From contig CAJUMJ010000022.1 in NCBI GenBank assembly GCA_910587095.1, forward strand, positions 1-57,286: a DNA stretch of 57,286 nt, in the 5' to 3' direction. Shown in pieces: positions 32,212 to 40,986 of the stretch. The notes under the pieces were generated by a model that had not been told where the DNA came from, made no database searches, and saw only the letters and a program-made list of their open reading frames with translations. Each line of letters starts with the position of its first letter. Positions within the stretch are counted from its first letter, which is position 1. The translations under genes were made by a program, and so were the position numbers. The DNA comes from an uncultured Lachnospiraceae bacterium. GTDB taxonomy: Bacteria > Bacillota > Clostridia > Lachnospirales > Lachnospiraceae.

Positions 32212-32328
32212 GCAGTGCCAAAGTGTAAGATGACAAATAGGCTGCGTGCAGACTGATTTGTCAGATTGCACTTTGATAGGGCGAAGCCCGCGATGAGGAA
32301 AACCGCAGGATTTCCGAATGCGCACTGC
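32212..32328. repeat. Family A structured intergenic repeat, copy 2
   Basis: Outer stem GCAGTGC (32212-32218) / GCACTGC (32322-32328); AAAGTG (32220-32225) / CACTTT (32269-32274); TGACAAAT (32231-32238) / ATTTGTCA (32256-32263); hairpin GGGCGAAGCCC (32279-32289); GGAAA/TTTCC (32297-32315) followed by GAATGC. Same plan as copies at 22218 and 42785 but with different paired bases. Confidence 0.75.
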
Positions 32329-32393
32329 GAAAGAAGGGGAGGCAAAGGGCAAGATGACAAATAAAATAATTAATGGCAGGGAGGATAAATACA

Positions 32394-34079
32394 GTGTTAA
32401 ATTATAAGCGGTATCGCAGGAACCCGGTAGTGGATTACCCGGAAAGAGAATGGCCCAATAAACAGATCGTGAAAGCGCCTGTCTGGTGTAGTGTGGATCT
32501 GCGCGACGGCAATCAGGCGTTGATTGATCCCATGGTGGTTTCCGAGAAGATTGAATTTTTCAATTATTTGATCAAGCTCGGTTTTAAGGAGATTGAGATC
32601 GGGTTTCCGGCGGCCAGCCAGATTGAATATGACTTTCTCAGACAGCTTGTCGACAGAAGACTCATTCCGGACGATGTGGTAGTGCAGGTTTTGACACAGT
32701 GCAGAGAGGAGCTTGTGGAGCGCACTTTCGCGTCCATTGAAGGCTGCAAACAGGCGATTGTGCATATTTATAATTCCACGTCCACCTTGCAGAGGGATGT
32801 GGTTTTTGGAATGAGCCGTGAGGAAATCACGAATATTGCCGTGGAAGGCACGAAAATGGTAAAGCGACATGCGGAGAAATTTCCCGGCCGCATTATTCTG
32901 GAGTATTCGCCCGAGAGCTTTACCGGAACCGAGTTGGATTACGCCCTGGAAGTGTGCAACGCCGTTTCGAGGGAGTGGGGACCGACGAAGGAGAATCCCA
33001 TGATCATCAATCTTCCTTCCACGGTGGAGATGACAACTCCCAATGTTTTTGCGGACAGAATAGAGTGGATGAACAGACATCTTGAAAACAGGGAGAGCAT
33101 TATCCTGAGCATACATCCCCACAATGACAGAGGAACGGGTGTGGCCACGGCGGAGCTTGCGCTGCTTGCAGGTGCGGATCGTGTGGAGGGTACTCTTTTC
33201 GGAAACGGGGAGCGCACCGGAAACGTGGATATTTTAAACATTGCCTATAACATGTTTTCGCAGGGAATCGACCCGGAACTCGCTATCGGGCATGTGAACG
33301 AGAGCATTGAAATTTATGAGAGGTGCTGCAAGCTTTCCGTGCATCCAAGACATCCTTATGCGGGCAAGCTGGTGTTTACCGCTTTTTCCGGCTCCCATCA
33401 GGACGCCATCAACAAGGGAACCAAGGCCATGAAGGAACGGGGAGGCGAATACTGGGAGGTGCCCTATCTCCCCATCGATCCCGCGGATATTGGCAGAGAG
33501 TACGAGCCCATTGTCCGCATCAATTCCCAATCCGGGAAGGGCGGCGTAGCCTTTGTCATGGATACTTATTTTGGATTTAAGCTGCCGAAAGGTATGCACA
33601 GGGAGTTTGCAAACGTGATACAGGCCATCTCCGAAAAACAGGGTGAGGTGAGTCCGGACCAAATTATGGAGAGCTTCCGTCAGGAGTACCTGATGAAGAA
33701 GGAGCCCATTCATTTCAGAAAGCTCCGTGTGGATGATCTGAGCGACGAGACGAAGTCCGAATTTGATACGAAAGTAACGGTGCTCTACACTAACGCCGGC
33801 GTGGAAAAGAGGTTTGAGGCAGTCGGCAACGGCCCGATCGATGCGGTAAAGCGCGGCTTACAGGAAGAGCTGAATATCTCCGTCAAGATACTGGATTACG
33901 AAGAGCATGCCCTCCAGAGCGGTTCCAACTCCCAGGCGGCTGCGTATATCCATCTGCTTGATGCGGAGAGCGGCTGCGTGACCTACGGCGTAGGCGTCAG
34001 CTCAAATATCACGAGAGCATCCGTGCGGGCGATCTTTTCCGCGGTCAATCGCCTGGGATTGGGAGAACACAAAAAGTAA
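32394..34079 (+). CDS. leuA: 2-isopropylmalate synthase LeuA
   Basis: A 561-residue protein. The start is taken as GTG 32394 (MLNYKRYRRNP) because AGGGAGG ends nine bases before it; the ATG at 32373 lies upstream of that site. DLRDGNQALIDPM near residue 36 is the TIM-barrel metal/catalytic motif, IHPHNDRGTGVA near 240 the second, and the C-terminal 130 residues form the LeuA allosteric domain (…YGVGVSSNITRASVRAIFSAVNRL). It condenses acetyl-CoA with 2-oxoisovalerate, the first step of leucine synthesis, normally inhibited by leucine. The length and N-terminus fit the LeuA2 (560-residue) group. It stands alone; leuCDB are not in the window. Confidence 0.95.
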   Translation: MLNYKRYRRNPVVDYPEREWPNKQIVKAPVWCSVDLRDGNQALIDPMVVSEKIEFFNYLIKLGFKEIEIGFPAASQIEYDFLRQLVDRRLIPDDVVVQVLTQCREELVERTFASIEGCKQAIVHIYNSTSTLQRDVVFGMSREEITNIAVEGTKMVKRHAEKFPGRIILEYSPESFTGTELDYALEVCNAVSREWGPTKENPMIINLPSTVEMTTPNVFADRIEWMNRHLENRESIILSIHPHNDRGTGVATAELALLAGADRVEGTLFGNGERTGNVDILNIAYNMFSQGIDPELAIGHVNESIEIYERCCKLSVHPRHPYAGKLVFTAFSGSHQDAINKGTKAMKERGGEYWEVPYLPIDPADIGREYEPIVRINSQSGKGGVAFVMDTYFGFKLPKGMHREFANVIQAISEKQGEVSPDQIMESFRQEYLMKKEPIHFRKLRVDDLSDETKSEFDTKVTVLYTNAGVEKRFEAVGNGPIDAVKRGLQEELNISVKILDYEEHALQSGSNSQAAAYIHLLDAESGCVTYGVGVSSNITRASVRAIFSAVNRLGLGEHKK

Positions 34080-34176
34080 GCGGTCCGCCTTTCGCCATAG
34101 TGTGTATATTTTGGGAACTTCCGGTATTTCGGAAGCGATACAATGTGCAAAAATGCAACAATAAGGAGGTATGGAT

Positions 34177-34893
34177 ATGAACCAGGTGGAACAGTTGAGA
34201 CAGTGGATAAACGAATCGGACAACATCGTATTTTTCGGCGGCGCAGGAGTTTCCACGGAGAGCGGTATCCCGGATTTCAGGAGCGTGGACGGCCTTTACA
34301 ACCAGCAGTACGACTATCCGCCCGAAACCATTTTGAGCCATACCTTTTACAGGCAAAATACGGAGGAATTTTACCGCTTTTACAGAAATAAAATGCTCTG
34401 CCTTGACGCAAAGCCAAACGCAGCGCATCTAAAGCTTGTCCAGTGGGAGCGGGAGGGAAAGCTAAAGGCCGTGGTGACACAGAATATTGACGGGCTTCAT
34501 CAGGCGGCCGGAAGCCAAAAAGTGTATGAACTTCACGGTTCGGTTTTGCGCAACTTCTGTGAGTCCTGCCATAAGTTTTACGACGTGAATTATATCGCGG
34601 ATTCGGAGGGAGCGCCGAAGTGCAGCTGCGGCGGTTCGATCAAGCCCGATGTGGTACTCTATGAGGAGGGCCTTGACCAGAATACCCTTACAGGTGCAAT
34701 ACGCGCTATCAGCCAGGCGGACGTGCTGATCGTCGGCGGGACTTCTCTGGCTGTATATCCCGCGGCGGGGCTTTTGGATTATTATAGCGGAAATAAGCTC
34801 GTGCTTGTGAACAAGACGCCTACGGCCAGAGACGGGATTGCGGATTTGGTAGTGCAGGGAAGCATCGGGGAAATATTCTCGCAGTTAGACTAA
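34177..34893 (+). CDS. cobB: NAD-dependent protein deacylase, sirtuin family
   Basis: A 238-residue protein from ATG 34177 (AAGGAGGT at 34163-34170 gives proper spacing; ATG 34171 touches it). Sirtuin motifs: FFGGAGVSTESGIPDFRS near residues 20-37, VTQNIDGLHQAAGS near 104, catalytic His in ELHGSV, zinc ligands CESC and CSCGG, IKPDVVLYEE, and GGTSLAVYPA. Such enzymes remove acyl groups from protein lysines using NAD. It stands alone after leuA, with a CTTCCG/CGGAAG hairpin ahead of it. Confidence 0.93.
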   Translation: MNQVEQLRQWINESDNIVFFGGAGVSTESGIPDFRSVDGLYNQQYDYPPETILSHTFYRQNTEEFYRFYRNKMLCLDAKPNAAHLKLVQWEREGKLKAVVTQNIDGLHQAAGSQKVYELHGSVLRNFCESCHKFYDVNYIADSEGAPKCSCGGSIKPDVVLYEEGLDQNTLTGAIRAISQADVLIVGGTSLAVYPAAGLLDYYSGNKLVLVNKTPTARDGIADLVVQGSIGEIFSQLD

Positions 34894-34906
34894 TATGTAC
34901 TATGGG

Positions 34907-35042
34907 AATCTCTCTTGCACCTGCCTTGGTGGCAGACTTTCCGCCAGATGTAGATAAATTTAACCAACGTACGTTCCACGTATGCCTCATAAATTTATGC
35001 ACATCTGACAAAAAATCATCGCACAAAATCAGGTACAAAGAG
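34907..35042. repeat. Long nested palindrome between the sirtuin and DUF951 genes
   Basis: CAGATGT (34945-34951) pairs with ACATCTG (35001-35007), ATAAATTTA (34954-34962) with TAAATTTAT (34990-34998), and ACGT pairs at the tip. Outside these, TCTCTCTTGCACCTG pairs imperfectly with CAGGTACAAAGAGA (35030-35042). One large cruciform-type structure, not similar to families A or B. Confidence 0.6.
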
Positions 35043-35079
35043 ACTCCGAGATTACATTAATATAAGGCGGACACAAGCA

Positions 35080-35259
35080 ATGGATATTCAGGTAGGCGAT
35101 ATTCTGAAAATGAAAAAGCAACACCCCTGCGGCTCCTCGGAATGGGAGGTGCTGCGCATCGGCGCGGACTTTCGTATGAAGTGCGTCGGGTGCGGACACC
35201 GGATCATGATTTCCAGGCCAAAGGCGGAAAAGAATATACGGGGAATCCGTCGGGAATAA
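35080..35259 (+). CDS. DUF951 family small protein
   Basis: A 59-residue protein beginning MDIQVGDILKMKKQHPCGS, then EWEVLRIGADFRMKCVGCGHRIMISR, the typical DUF951 pattern with the CGS and CVGCGH Cys/His residues that may bind a metal. The family is small, conserved in Firmicutes, often near the parB or mechanosensitive channel region, and of unknown function. AAGGCGG is a weak ribosome site ten bases upstream. Confidence 0.88.
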   Translation: MDIQVGDILKMKKQHPCGSSEWEVLRIGADFRMKCVGCGHRIMISRPKAEKNIRGIRRE

Positions 35260-35314
35260 CGTTTTTTTTACAAATCGAGGAGGCTTCCTTGCTGTATTCC
35301 GTCGCAGGCTCGTC

Positions 35315-35343
35315 TTGACGATGGCGGCGGTATCCTCTATAAT
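35315..35343 (+). promoter_or_regulatory. Sigma-A type promoter of the DUF1858 gene
   Basis: TTGACG, 17-base spacer, TATAAT at 35338-35343, about 87 bases before the start codon. Confidence 0.75.
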
Positions 35344-35429
35344 CTACATTGATATAAAAATTTGGGATGTATTTTTTCAGGAGTACATGAAATCCTATTC
35401 TTAAAATCACAGATACGGAGGTAAAGAAG

Positions 35430-35621
35430 ATGGCAGATATTACAAAGGACATGACAATAGGAGAGGCGCTGCGGATCAACGCGGATATCGCGCCTGTGCT
35501 GATGGATATCGGGATGCACTGTCTCGGCTGCCCTTCCGCTCAGGGAGAGACGCTGGAAGAGGCTGCTATGGTGCATGGCATTGACGTGAACGATCTTATG
35601 GCGAAAATCGCGGCGGTTTAG
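35430..35621 (+). CDS. DUF1858 domain protein
   Basis: A 63-residue protein, MADITKDMTIGEALRINADI followed by VLMDIGMHCLGCPSAQGETLEEAA: the DUF1858 fold with the CLGC motif, related to the N-terminal domain of ScdA/RIC iron-sulfur repair proteins. Stand-alone copies are common in anaerobic Firmicutes, and a redox or cluster-related role is inferred. ACGGAGGT lies about ten bases ahead of the ATG. Own promoter and terminator. Confidence 0.9.
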   Translation: MADITKDMTIGEALRINADIAPVLMDIGMHCLGCPSAQGETLEEAAMVHGIDVNDLMAKIAAV

Positions 35622-35650
35622 GCCGGGCGTCAAAAGAGCCGGATATCAAA

Positions 35651-35695
35651 TCCCGCGCCGTCTCCGCAAAATACGGAGGGCGGCGCGGGATTTTT
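35651..35695. terminator. Terminator between DUF1858 gene and mecA
   Basis: A perfect outer stem TCCCGCGCCG/CGGCGCGGGA with inner CTCCG/CGGAG, then TTTTT. It probably serves the convergent mecA transcript too. Confidence 0.9.
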
Positions 35696-35699
35696 GTGT

Positions 35700-36464
35700 C
35701 TAAATTTTTGCAAGGGTTTCCACCGCATTTTCTCTAATCAAAGGTTCGTAGTGCTCTTCCAGAAAGGCTTTCGTGGCTCCGGCTGTCTTCTCGAGGCGTC
35801 CGTACTCCGAAATCAGGCCGCACAGCCGGTTATAATCCGAGGCGTCCTGGTTGTCGGGGTTGACTAACAGCAGATAGTGACCGCTCCCCTCGTCTTTGTA
35901 CAAGACACTTGCACCCTTGAAGGCGCCCAGTACACGGGCGAGTCTCGTGACCTCACGCAGGGAGTGGAAAGAGTAAAGACGGCTCGGCGTTTTTTCTTTT
36001 TCGGGCAGGGCGGCTTTCTGGATGTTTGCGGATGCGCGTCTTGCGGGAATCGAAGCTTCCTCCGTGCCGTTCATCCGGCGAAGGAGATTTAACACTTCAT
36101 CCGCGCTGTCGGCAAACGCTTCCATCAGCGCTTCGTTGTCCTCACTTTCCTCGGGATCGTAGTTGTCCTCATGGACGGAGGGGGCGAACTTGGCAAAGCG
36201 TGTATCCAGCTCCTCGGGATCTTCCACCTTGGTGACGATCAGCACGATACACTCGGCGTTCAGGGGGATCGCCTCGATCATCAGAGGAATATCCTCCGCT
36301 TCAAAGCCGCATTCATAAGCCGCCTGCTGCATCAGGTCGCGGAAAAGGTTTTTGGCTTTTTCCGTGCCGTAAGCAAGCTCACTGATTTTCAATTCCCTGT
36401 TTAACAGGTCTTCTCGGGTGAGAGTGCAGCGAATCTGCTGCTCATTCACTTTTTCTATTTTCAT
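35700..36464 (-). CDS. mecA: Adaptor protein MecA family
   Basis: A 254-residue protein. The N-terminal domain (MKIEKVNEQQIRCTLTREDL…NRELKISELAYGTEKAKNLF) and the C-terminal domain (LYSFHSLREVTRLARVLGAF…DEGSGHYLLLVN) match MecA, which delivers substrates such as ComK to ClpCP in Bacillus. An acidic linker near residues 95-125 (EDNYDPEESEDNEAL) separates the domains. It is transcribed alone on the - strand. Confidence 0.93.
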   Translation of the reverse strand: MKIEKVNEQQIRCTLTREDLLNRELKISELAYGTEKAKNLFRDLMQQAAYECGFEAEDIPLMIEAIPLNAECIVLIVTKVEDPEELDTRFAKFAPSVHEDNYDPEESEDNEALMEAFADSADEVLNLLRRMNGTEEASIPARRASANIQKAALPEKEKTPSRLYSFHSLREVTRLARVLGAFKGASVLYKDEGSGHYLLLVNPDNQDASDYNRLCGLISEYGRLEKTAGATKAFLEEHYEPLIRENAVETLAKI

Positions 36465-36653
36465 ATCGGTGTTCGCTTCCTTCTATTTTTTATATGGTAT
36501 CCGTGCCGGGAGTTGTCTGCCGCTTGTGTTCAGACATCGCGTCAGAGCCGCTCTTTCACATTTTCCGGATTAAGTGTATCTTAATCCAGAGGTCGGTTTT
36601 AGTCAATAGCGCGCGGAAAGTGTTTAAAAAATTTTAATATTTTTAGAAAATGC

Positions 36654-36683
36654 TTGCATTTCCTGTCAGATTATGGGTATAAT
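36654..36683 (+). promoter_or_regulatory. Sigma-A type promoter with no clear gene behind it
   Basis: TTGCAT, 18-base spacer, TATAAT. No convincing coding sequence starts within 600 bases downstream. Confidence 0.6.
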
Positions 36684-36689
36684 TGTACT

Positions 36690-36891
36690 ACAAGGTGTCT
36701 TCTGGCAGTCCGCAGGGAAAGGAGGCATGCAAAATTTAATAAATAACATCTGTGTCTTCGCGGAGTCGAATGCGGAGACAGTCTTATGGGCAATGAGCCC
36801 TGTCAGATGCCATATCATATTCCGCTTCTTTTGTTCCGGTGAAACTTTTCGCAAACGGTTTCGGGGAACTTACGCACCACACAAATTATAA
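36690..36891 (+). ncRNA. Candidate structured RNA of unknown type
   Basis: CATCTG (36747-36752) pairs with CAGATG (36804-36809), enclosing two hairpins: GTCTTCGC/GCGGAGAC (36754-36761 with 36772-36779) and GGGC-AATGA-GCCC (36788-36800). This makes a three-way junction downstream of a good promoter. A 54-codon frame from ATG 36727 (AAAGGAGG one base before it) also exists but the spacing is poor and the peptide is unremarkable. From 36892 to 37182 no gene is seen; another set of inverted repeats lies at 37085-37170. Confidence 0.35.
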
Positions 36892-37182
36892 TTCACAAGG
36901 AATGGGTAGGTTATTCAGTTATTTTTCAAATTTATCTGCATGTCGGGGATATCTTCAGAACGTTTTCCGCCCTTCTATATCATATGCCGCAGGTATATCA
37001 CGGTTGAGTTATTTTATTGTTTTTTCATTTTTCCTTTTGGAGCAGCGGCACGGGGCCTGTTGTCTTCCGATTTCAGGAGAATAAACGGCGTGCTAAAAAA
37101 AACGGCAGGTGAAAAACCTGTGACAGCACAGGGAGCGTTCCCGCTACGTGCGACGGTAAGCCGGAAACGCCTAAAAAAGGGG

Positions 37183-37211
37183 ATGACTGGAAGGAAATAG
37201 TTTGTTATAAT
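37183..37211 (+). promoter_or_regulatory. Probable promoter of the GH18 gene
   Basis: ATGACT, 17-base spacer, TATAAT at 37206-37211. A GGCAGG…CCTGCC hairpin (near 37229-37254) lies in the leader. Confidence 0.55.
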
Positions 37212-37295
37212 CGTAATAAACGCGACGGGCAGGAAAGGGAAAGCTTCCCTGCCTGGTCGGCGTTTACTACAGACAGTCAAAAAGGAGCTGGACGA

Positions 37296-39002
37296 ATGAA
37301 AAAAATAATTCCGGTGATAGTTGCGATCGTCCTTATTATAGTGATTGCGGCTGTAGGATTTGGAACGAAAGTATTGGAGAAGTATTCTTACTCGAAAGAG
37401 CGGGCGGATCTGACAGAATATTTCGGAAACGAGGGAAGCGATGACGTACCCATCATTTTGCAGGATGGGATGATAGAAGAACATGCGAAAATATTTGACA
37501 ACATTTGTTATTTTGATATAGCGACCGTGCATAAATATTTCAACGGCAGATTTTACGAGGACAAGTCGGAAAGCAGGCTTCTTTACACGACACCGGACGC
37601 GATTCTTGAAAATCCTGTCGGCACGGGAACGCTCGTAAGTCTGGACGCCGATTTTTCGGAGAGTCAGACGGAGTATGAGTATACGATTTCCCGCTACGAG
37701 GGGGATATCCTTTATATTGCGGCGGATTTTGTAAAAGAGTACGCGAATTTTTCCTATGAGCTGTTTACGGAGCCGAACCGTATGCAGGTTTATACCGAGT
37801 GGGAGAGCAGGCAGGAAGCCACGATTGCGAAGGACACCCAGGTGCGGTATCAGGGAGGTATCAAGAGTGAGATTCTGACCGACGTAAAAAAAGGGGATCA
37901 GGTCGTCGTGCTGGAGGAGATGGAGACGTGGACAAAGGTAAAGACGAAAGACGCCTTTATCGGATATGTGGAGAACAAGCGGCTTGGTGAGAAAAGAGAG
38001 GAGACGCCGGAGCCGGTGACGGACTATGTGGAGCCGGTGTATGAGGCAAATACCCGGGATCACAAAATCAACCTGGGCTGGCATGTGATCGGCGGCGTGG
38101 GAGGAAATGACACGCTGGAATCCGTCGTGGCGCAGACAAAGGGGCTCAACGTGATTTCCCCGACCTGGTTTACGCTGATGGGGAACGAAGGGGATTTCAA
38201 CAGTTACGCCAGCGCCGCCTATGTGAAGAACGCGCACGAGATGGGTCTTGAGGTGTGGGCGCTTCTCGGAAATGTAGACAGCGTGGATGTGGACATGTAC
38301 GAGGTGCTGGGGAAGACAGACAACAGACGCAGGCTGATTCAGAGCGCGGTGGCGGTTGCCAAAGACTACGAGATAGACGGGTTAAATATTGATTTTGAGA
38401 ATATAAGTCTGGACGCGGGAGAACCTTTCGTCCAGTTTATCAGGGAACTTTCCATCCCGTGCAGAAAATACGGTATCGTGCTCTCCGTGGACAACTATGT
38501 GCCCATGAACCACACGGATCACTACAACAGAGCCGAGCAGGGCGTTGCGGCGGATTACGTGATTATCATGGGATACGACGAACACTATAACGGCAGCGAC
38601 GAGGCAGGCAGCGTAGCTTCCATTGATTTTGTAGAAAACGGTATCAAAAATACGGTGGAGGAAGTGCCGGCCGAGAAGGTGATCAATGCCCTTCCGTTCT
38701 ATACAAGAATTTGGGAGACAGGGGCCGGCGGTATCGAGAGCCAGGCGGTTGGCATGGAGATGGCGGCGGCCTATGTGGCAGACCACGGGATCGAAACACG
38801 CTGGGACGAGACAACCTGTCAGAATTACGGGGAGTTTCAGGACGGGGACGCTCTGCATCAGGTATGGCTGGAGGATGCGGAGTCCATTAAAGTGAAGCTC
38901 ACGATTATGGAAAAATACGGCATAGCAGGTGTGGCGGCCTGGCGGCTCGGTTTCGAGACGGCGGATATATGGGACGTAATTGGGGAATATATGAATCAGT
39001 AA
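37296..39002 (+). CDS. Membrane-anchored SH3/GH18 wall hydrolase
   Basis: A 568-residue protein with an N-terminal uncleaved anchor (IIPVIVAIVLIIVIAAVGF, residues 4-22), a region of about 130 residues resembling a copper-amine-oxidase-N/stalk type module, an SH3b domain near 170-232 (ATIAKDTQVRYQGG…GYVENKRLGE), and a glycoside hydrolase family 18 domain from about 250 to the end. The catalytic motif is DGLNIDFEN near residue 361 (DxxDxDxE form with Asn at the fourth position, as in YaaH/SleL), supported by MGYDEHYN and AAWRLGFE. It likely cleaves peptidoglycan sugar strands outside the membrane, in vegetative or spore cortex remodelling. GGAGCT lies about nine bases upstream. It is followed by a CwlD-like amidase. 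Confidence 0.9.
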   Translation: MKKIIPVIVAIVLIIVIAAVGFGTKVLEKYSYSKERADLTEYFGNEGSDDVPIILQDGMIEEHAKIFDNICYFDIATVHKYFNGRFYEDKSESRLLYTTPDAILENPVGTGTLVSLDADFSESQTEYEYTISRYEGDILYIAADFVKEYANFSYELFTEPNRMQVYTEWESRQEATIAKDTQVRYQGGIKSEILTDVKKGDQVVVLEEMETWTKVKTKDAFIGYVENKRLGEKREETPEPVTDYVEPVYEANTRDHKINLGWHVIGGVGGNDTLESVVAQTKGLNVISPTWFTLMGNEGDFNSYASAAYVKNAHEMGLEVWALLGNVDSVDVDMYEVLGKTDNRRRLIQSAVAVAKDYEIDGLNIDFENISLDAGEPFVQFIRELSIPCRKYGIVLSVDNYVPMNHTDHYNRAEQGVAADYVIIMGYDEHYNGSDEAGSVASIDFVENGIKNTVEEVPAEKVINALPFYTRIWETGAGGIESQAVGMEMAAAYVADHGIETRWDETTCQNYGEFQDGDALHQVWLEDAESIKVKLTIMEKYGIAGVAAWRLGFETADIWDVIGEYMNQ

Positions 39003-39114
39003 CAGCAACGCGGTCTGCATTTATTATACACTTTCTTCATATACATGTACAAAGACAGTCTGAGGACGCCTTCGCGGAAGCGCTTCGGCGTGAGAGCGGC
39101 GGCACGGGAAAAAT

Positions 39115-39837
39115 ATGAAGAGTGTGGGTGGGGATAAATATGACAAAATTGTCAGAATAGTATTGTTCCTGTTACTGTTTGCGGCTATGGGATTTGCCAT
39201 GCGGGGCGGCGCGCGGCTTGTGTCCTCCGGCAGCGTGGAGAAGGCGGGCAAAGAGAAGCTTTGCGTTGTCATCGACGCCGGACACGGCGGGGCCGATCCC
39301 GGGAAGATAGGAGTTGACGGCAGTCTGGAAAAGGATCTCAATTTGCAGATCGCAAATAAGCTTGCCACGTTTTTGCGGGCGGCGGACGTTGAGGTGACGC
39401 TGACCAGAGAGAGCGATGCGGGGCTTTACGATGAGAATGTCTCCAACAAAAAGGTGCAGGATATGAAAAACCGGGTAGCGCTTATCGAGGAGAAAAAGCC
39501 TGCTTTGACGGTGAGCATCCATCAGAACAGCTACCATGAGGAGTATGTACACGGCGCCCAGGTGTTTTATTACGACGGCAGTCAGGAGAGCAAGGAGCTG
39601 GCGGAACGCATACAGCGCGAGCTGGCGGAGCAGATTGACCCGGACAACGCAAGACAGGCCAAGGCCAACGACAGCTACTACCTGCTGAGAAAAACATCGA
39701 CGCCGATTGTAATCGTGGAGTGCGGTTTTCTCTCAAACTATGAGGAGGCGCAGAAGCTTTCCTCGGAGCTTTATCAGGAGAGGACGGCCTGGGCCATTCA
39801 TCTGGCGGTACTGGCTCATTTGAATGCGGCGGATTAA
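39115..39837 (+). CDS. cwlD: N-acetylmuramoyl-L-alanine amidase, CwlD-like
   Basis: A 240-residue protein with an N-terminal anchor (IVRIVLFLLLFAAMGFAM, about 12-29) and an Amidase_3 domain. The zinc ligands are H in VIDAGHGGADPG near residue 55, E in SLEKDLNL near 70, H in SIHQNSY near 137, and the catalytic E in VECGFLSN near 202. The length and architecture match CwlD, which removes stem peptides to make muramic-delta-lactam in spore cortex, though a vegetative amidase is possible. It follows the GH18 gene by 112 bases. Confidence 0.88.
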   Translation: MKSVGGDKYDKIVRIVLFLLLFAAMGFAMRGGARLVSSGSVEKAGKEKLCVVIDAGHGGADPGKIGVDGSLEKDLNLQIANKLATFLRAADVEVTLTRESDAGLYDENVSNKKVQDMKNRVALIEEKKPALTVSIHQNSYHEEYVHGAQVFYYDGSQESKELAERIQRELAEQIDPDNARQAKANDSYYLLRKTSTPIVIVECGFLSNYEEAQKLSSELYQERTAWAIHLAVLAHLNAAD

Positions 39838-39870
39838 CGTGCTTTGTAAAGACAGATTGAGGGACGGAAT

Positions 39871-40920
39871 GTGGATACAAAAGTGATCCGGGTAGACGAA
39901 CAACATATGGATGAGGCTGTAATCCGGGAGGCCGGCGAGATCATAAAGGCCGGCGGCCTTGTGGCATTTCCGACGGAGACGGTTTACGGATTGGGGGGAG
40001 ACGCACTGAATCCGACGTCCTCCAAAAAGATTTATGAGGCCAAGGGACGCCCTTCGGACAATCCGCTGATCGTGCACATCGCCGACATGGAGGCTCTGCC
40101 CGCCATTGTGAAGGAAGTGCCGGAGGCGGCAAAAAAGCTTGCGGCGGCGTTCTGGCCGGGCCCTCTCACCATGATATTGGAAAAATCGGCGGCGGTGCCG
40201 GGAGAGACAACCGGAGGACTTGACACGGTGGCGGTGCGTATGCCATCCGATCGCGTGGCGAGGGCTTTTATCAAAGCGTCAGGCGGTTATGTGGCCGCAC
40301 CCAGCGCCAATCGCTCGGGCAGGCCAAGCCCTACCAGGGCGGCCTATGTGGAGCAGGACCTGGCCGGGCGCATCGAGCTGATACTTGACGGCGGAGACGC
40401 TTCCCTGGGGTTAGAATCCACCATTGTGGATTTGACGGTGGAAACGCCTGTTATTCTAAGGCCGGGATTTGTCACGGAGGAGATGCTAAGAGAGGCGCTG
40501 GGTGCGGTGGAGGAGGACGCTACCCTCTATCGGGATGACAGCGGACAAGCTCCGAAAGCGCCGGGTATGAAATACAGACACTATGCGCCGAATGGTGAGC
40601 TTACGGTCGTCAGGGGAGCAGAGAGGGCGGTAGCGGCATATATCAATGAACGGCTCGACGAGGGGCGGCTGGAAAATAAAAAAACAGGCGTTATAGCAAC
40701 CGATGAAACCTTGGAAGGCTACCGGGCGGACGTGCCGCGCAGCGTGGGGAAAAGAACTGACGTATCGGCGGTGGCGAAGGGGCTTTATCGGATCTTGCGG
40801 GAGTTTGACGATGAGGGCGTGGAGCTGATCTATTCGGAGAGCTTTGACGGGGCAGGGGTTTCACAGGCTGTTATGAATCGGCTGTTAAAAGCGGCCGGAC
40901 ATAAAATAACAGATGTGTGA
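39871..40920 (+). CDS. ywlC: L-threonylcarbamoyladenylate synthase (Sua5/YwlC)
   Basis: A 349-residue two-domain protein. The N-terminal YrdC domain has VAFPTETVYGLGGDAL, IYEAKGRPSDNPLIVHI, FWPGPLTMIL and APSANRSGRPSPT. The C-terminal Sua5 domain begins with PGMKYRHYAPNGEL near residue 231. It makes threonylcarbamoyl-AMP from threonine, bicarbonate and ATP for t6A tRNA modification. The start is GTG 39871 with GAGGGA seven bases upstream; the overlapping ATG at 39869 is in another frame that stops quickly. Confidence 0.95.
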   Translation: MDTKVIRVDEQHMDEAVIREAGEIIKAGGLVAFPTETVYGLGGDALNPTSSKKIYEAKGRPSDNPLIVHIADMEALPAIVKEVPEAAKKLAAAFWPGPLTMILEKSAAVPGETTGGLDTVAVRMPSDRVARAFIKASGGYVAAPSANRSGRPSPTRAAYVEQDLAGRIELILDGGDASLGLESTIVDLTVETPVILRPGFVTEEMLREALGAVEEDATLYRDDSGQAPKAPGMKYRHYAPNGELTVVRGAERAVAAYINERLDEGRLENKKTGVIATDETLEGYRADVPRSVGKRTDVSAVAKGLYRILREFDDEGVELIYSESFDGAGVSQAVMNRLLKAAGHKITDV

Positions 40921-40986
40921 TTTGCTGATGTGGGAGAAGCCCGAGTTACACCGGAGCATATATTTTGTAACAATAGTTATTTTTTT

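Noticed and set aside
36727..36891. 54-codon small protein after the orphan promoter
   Set aside because: The AAAGGAGG site is one base from the ATG, and the peptide has no recognisable features; the RNA fold is at least as likely.
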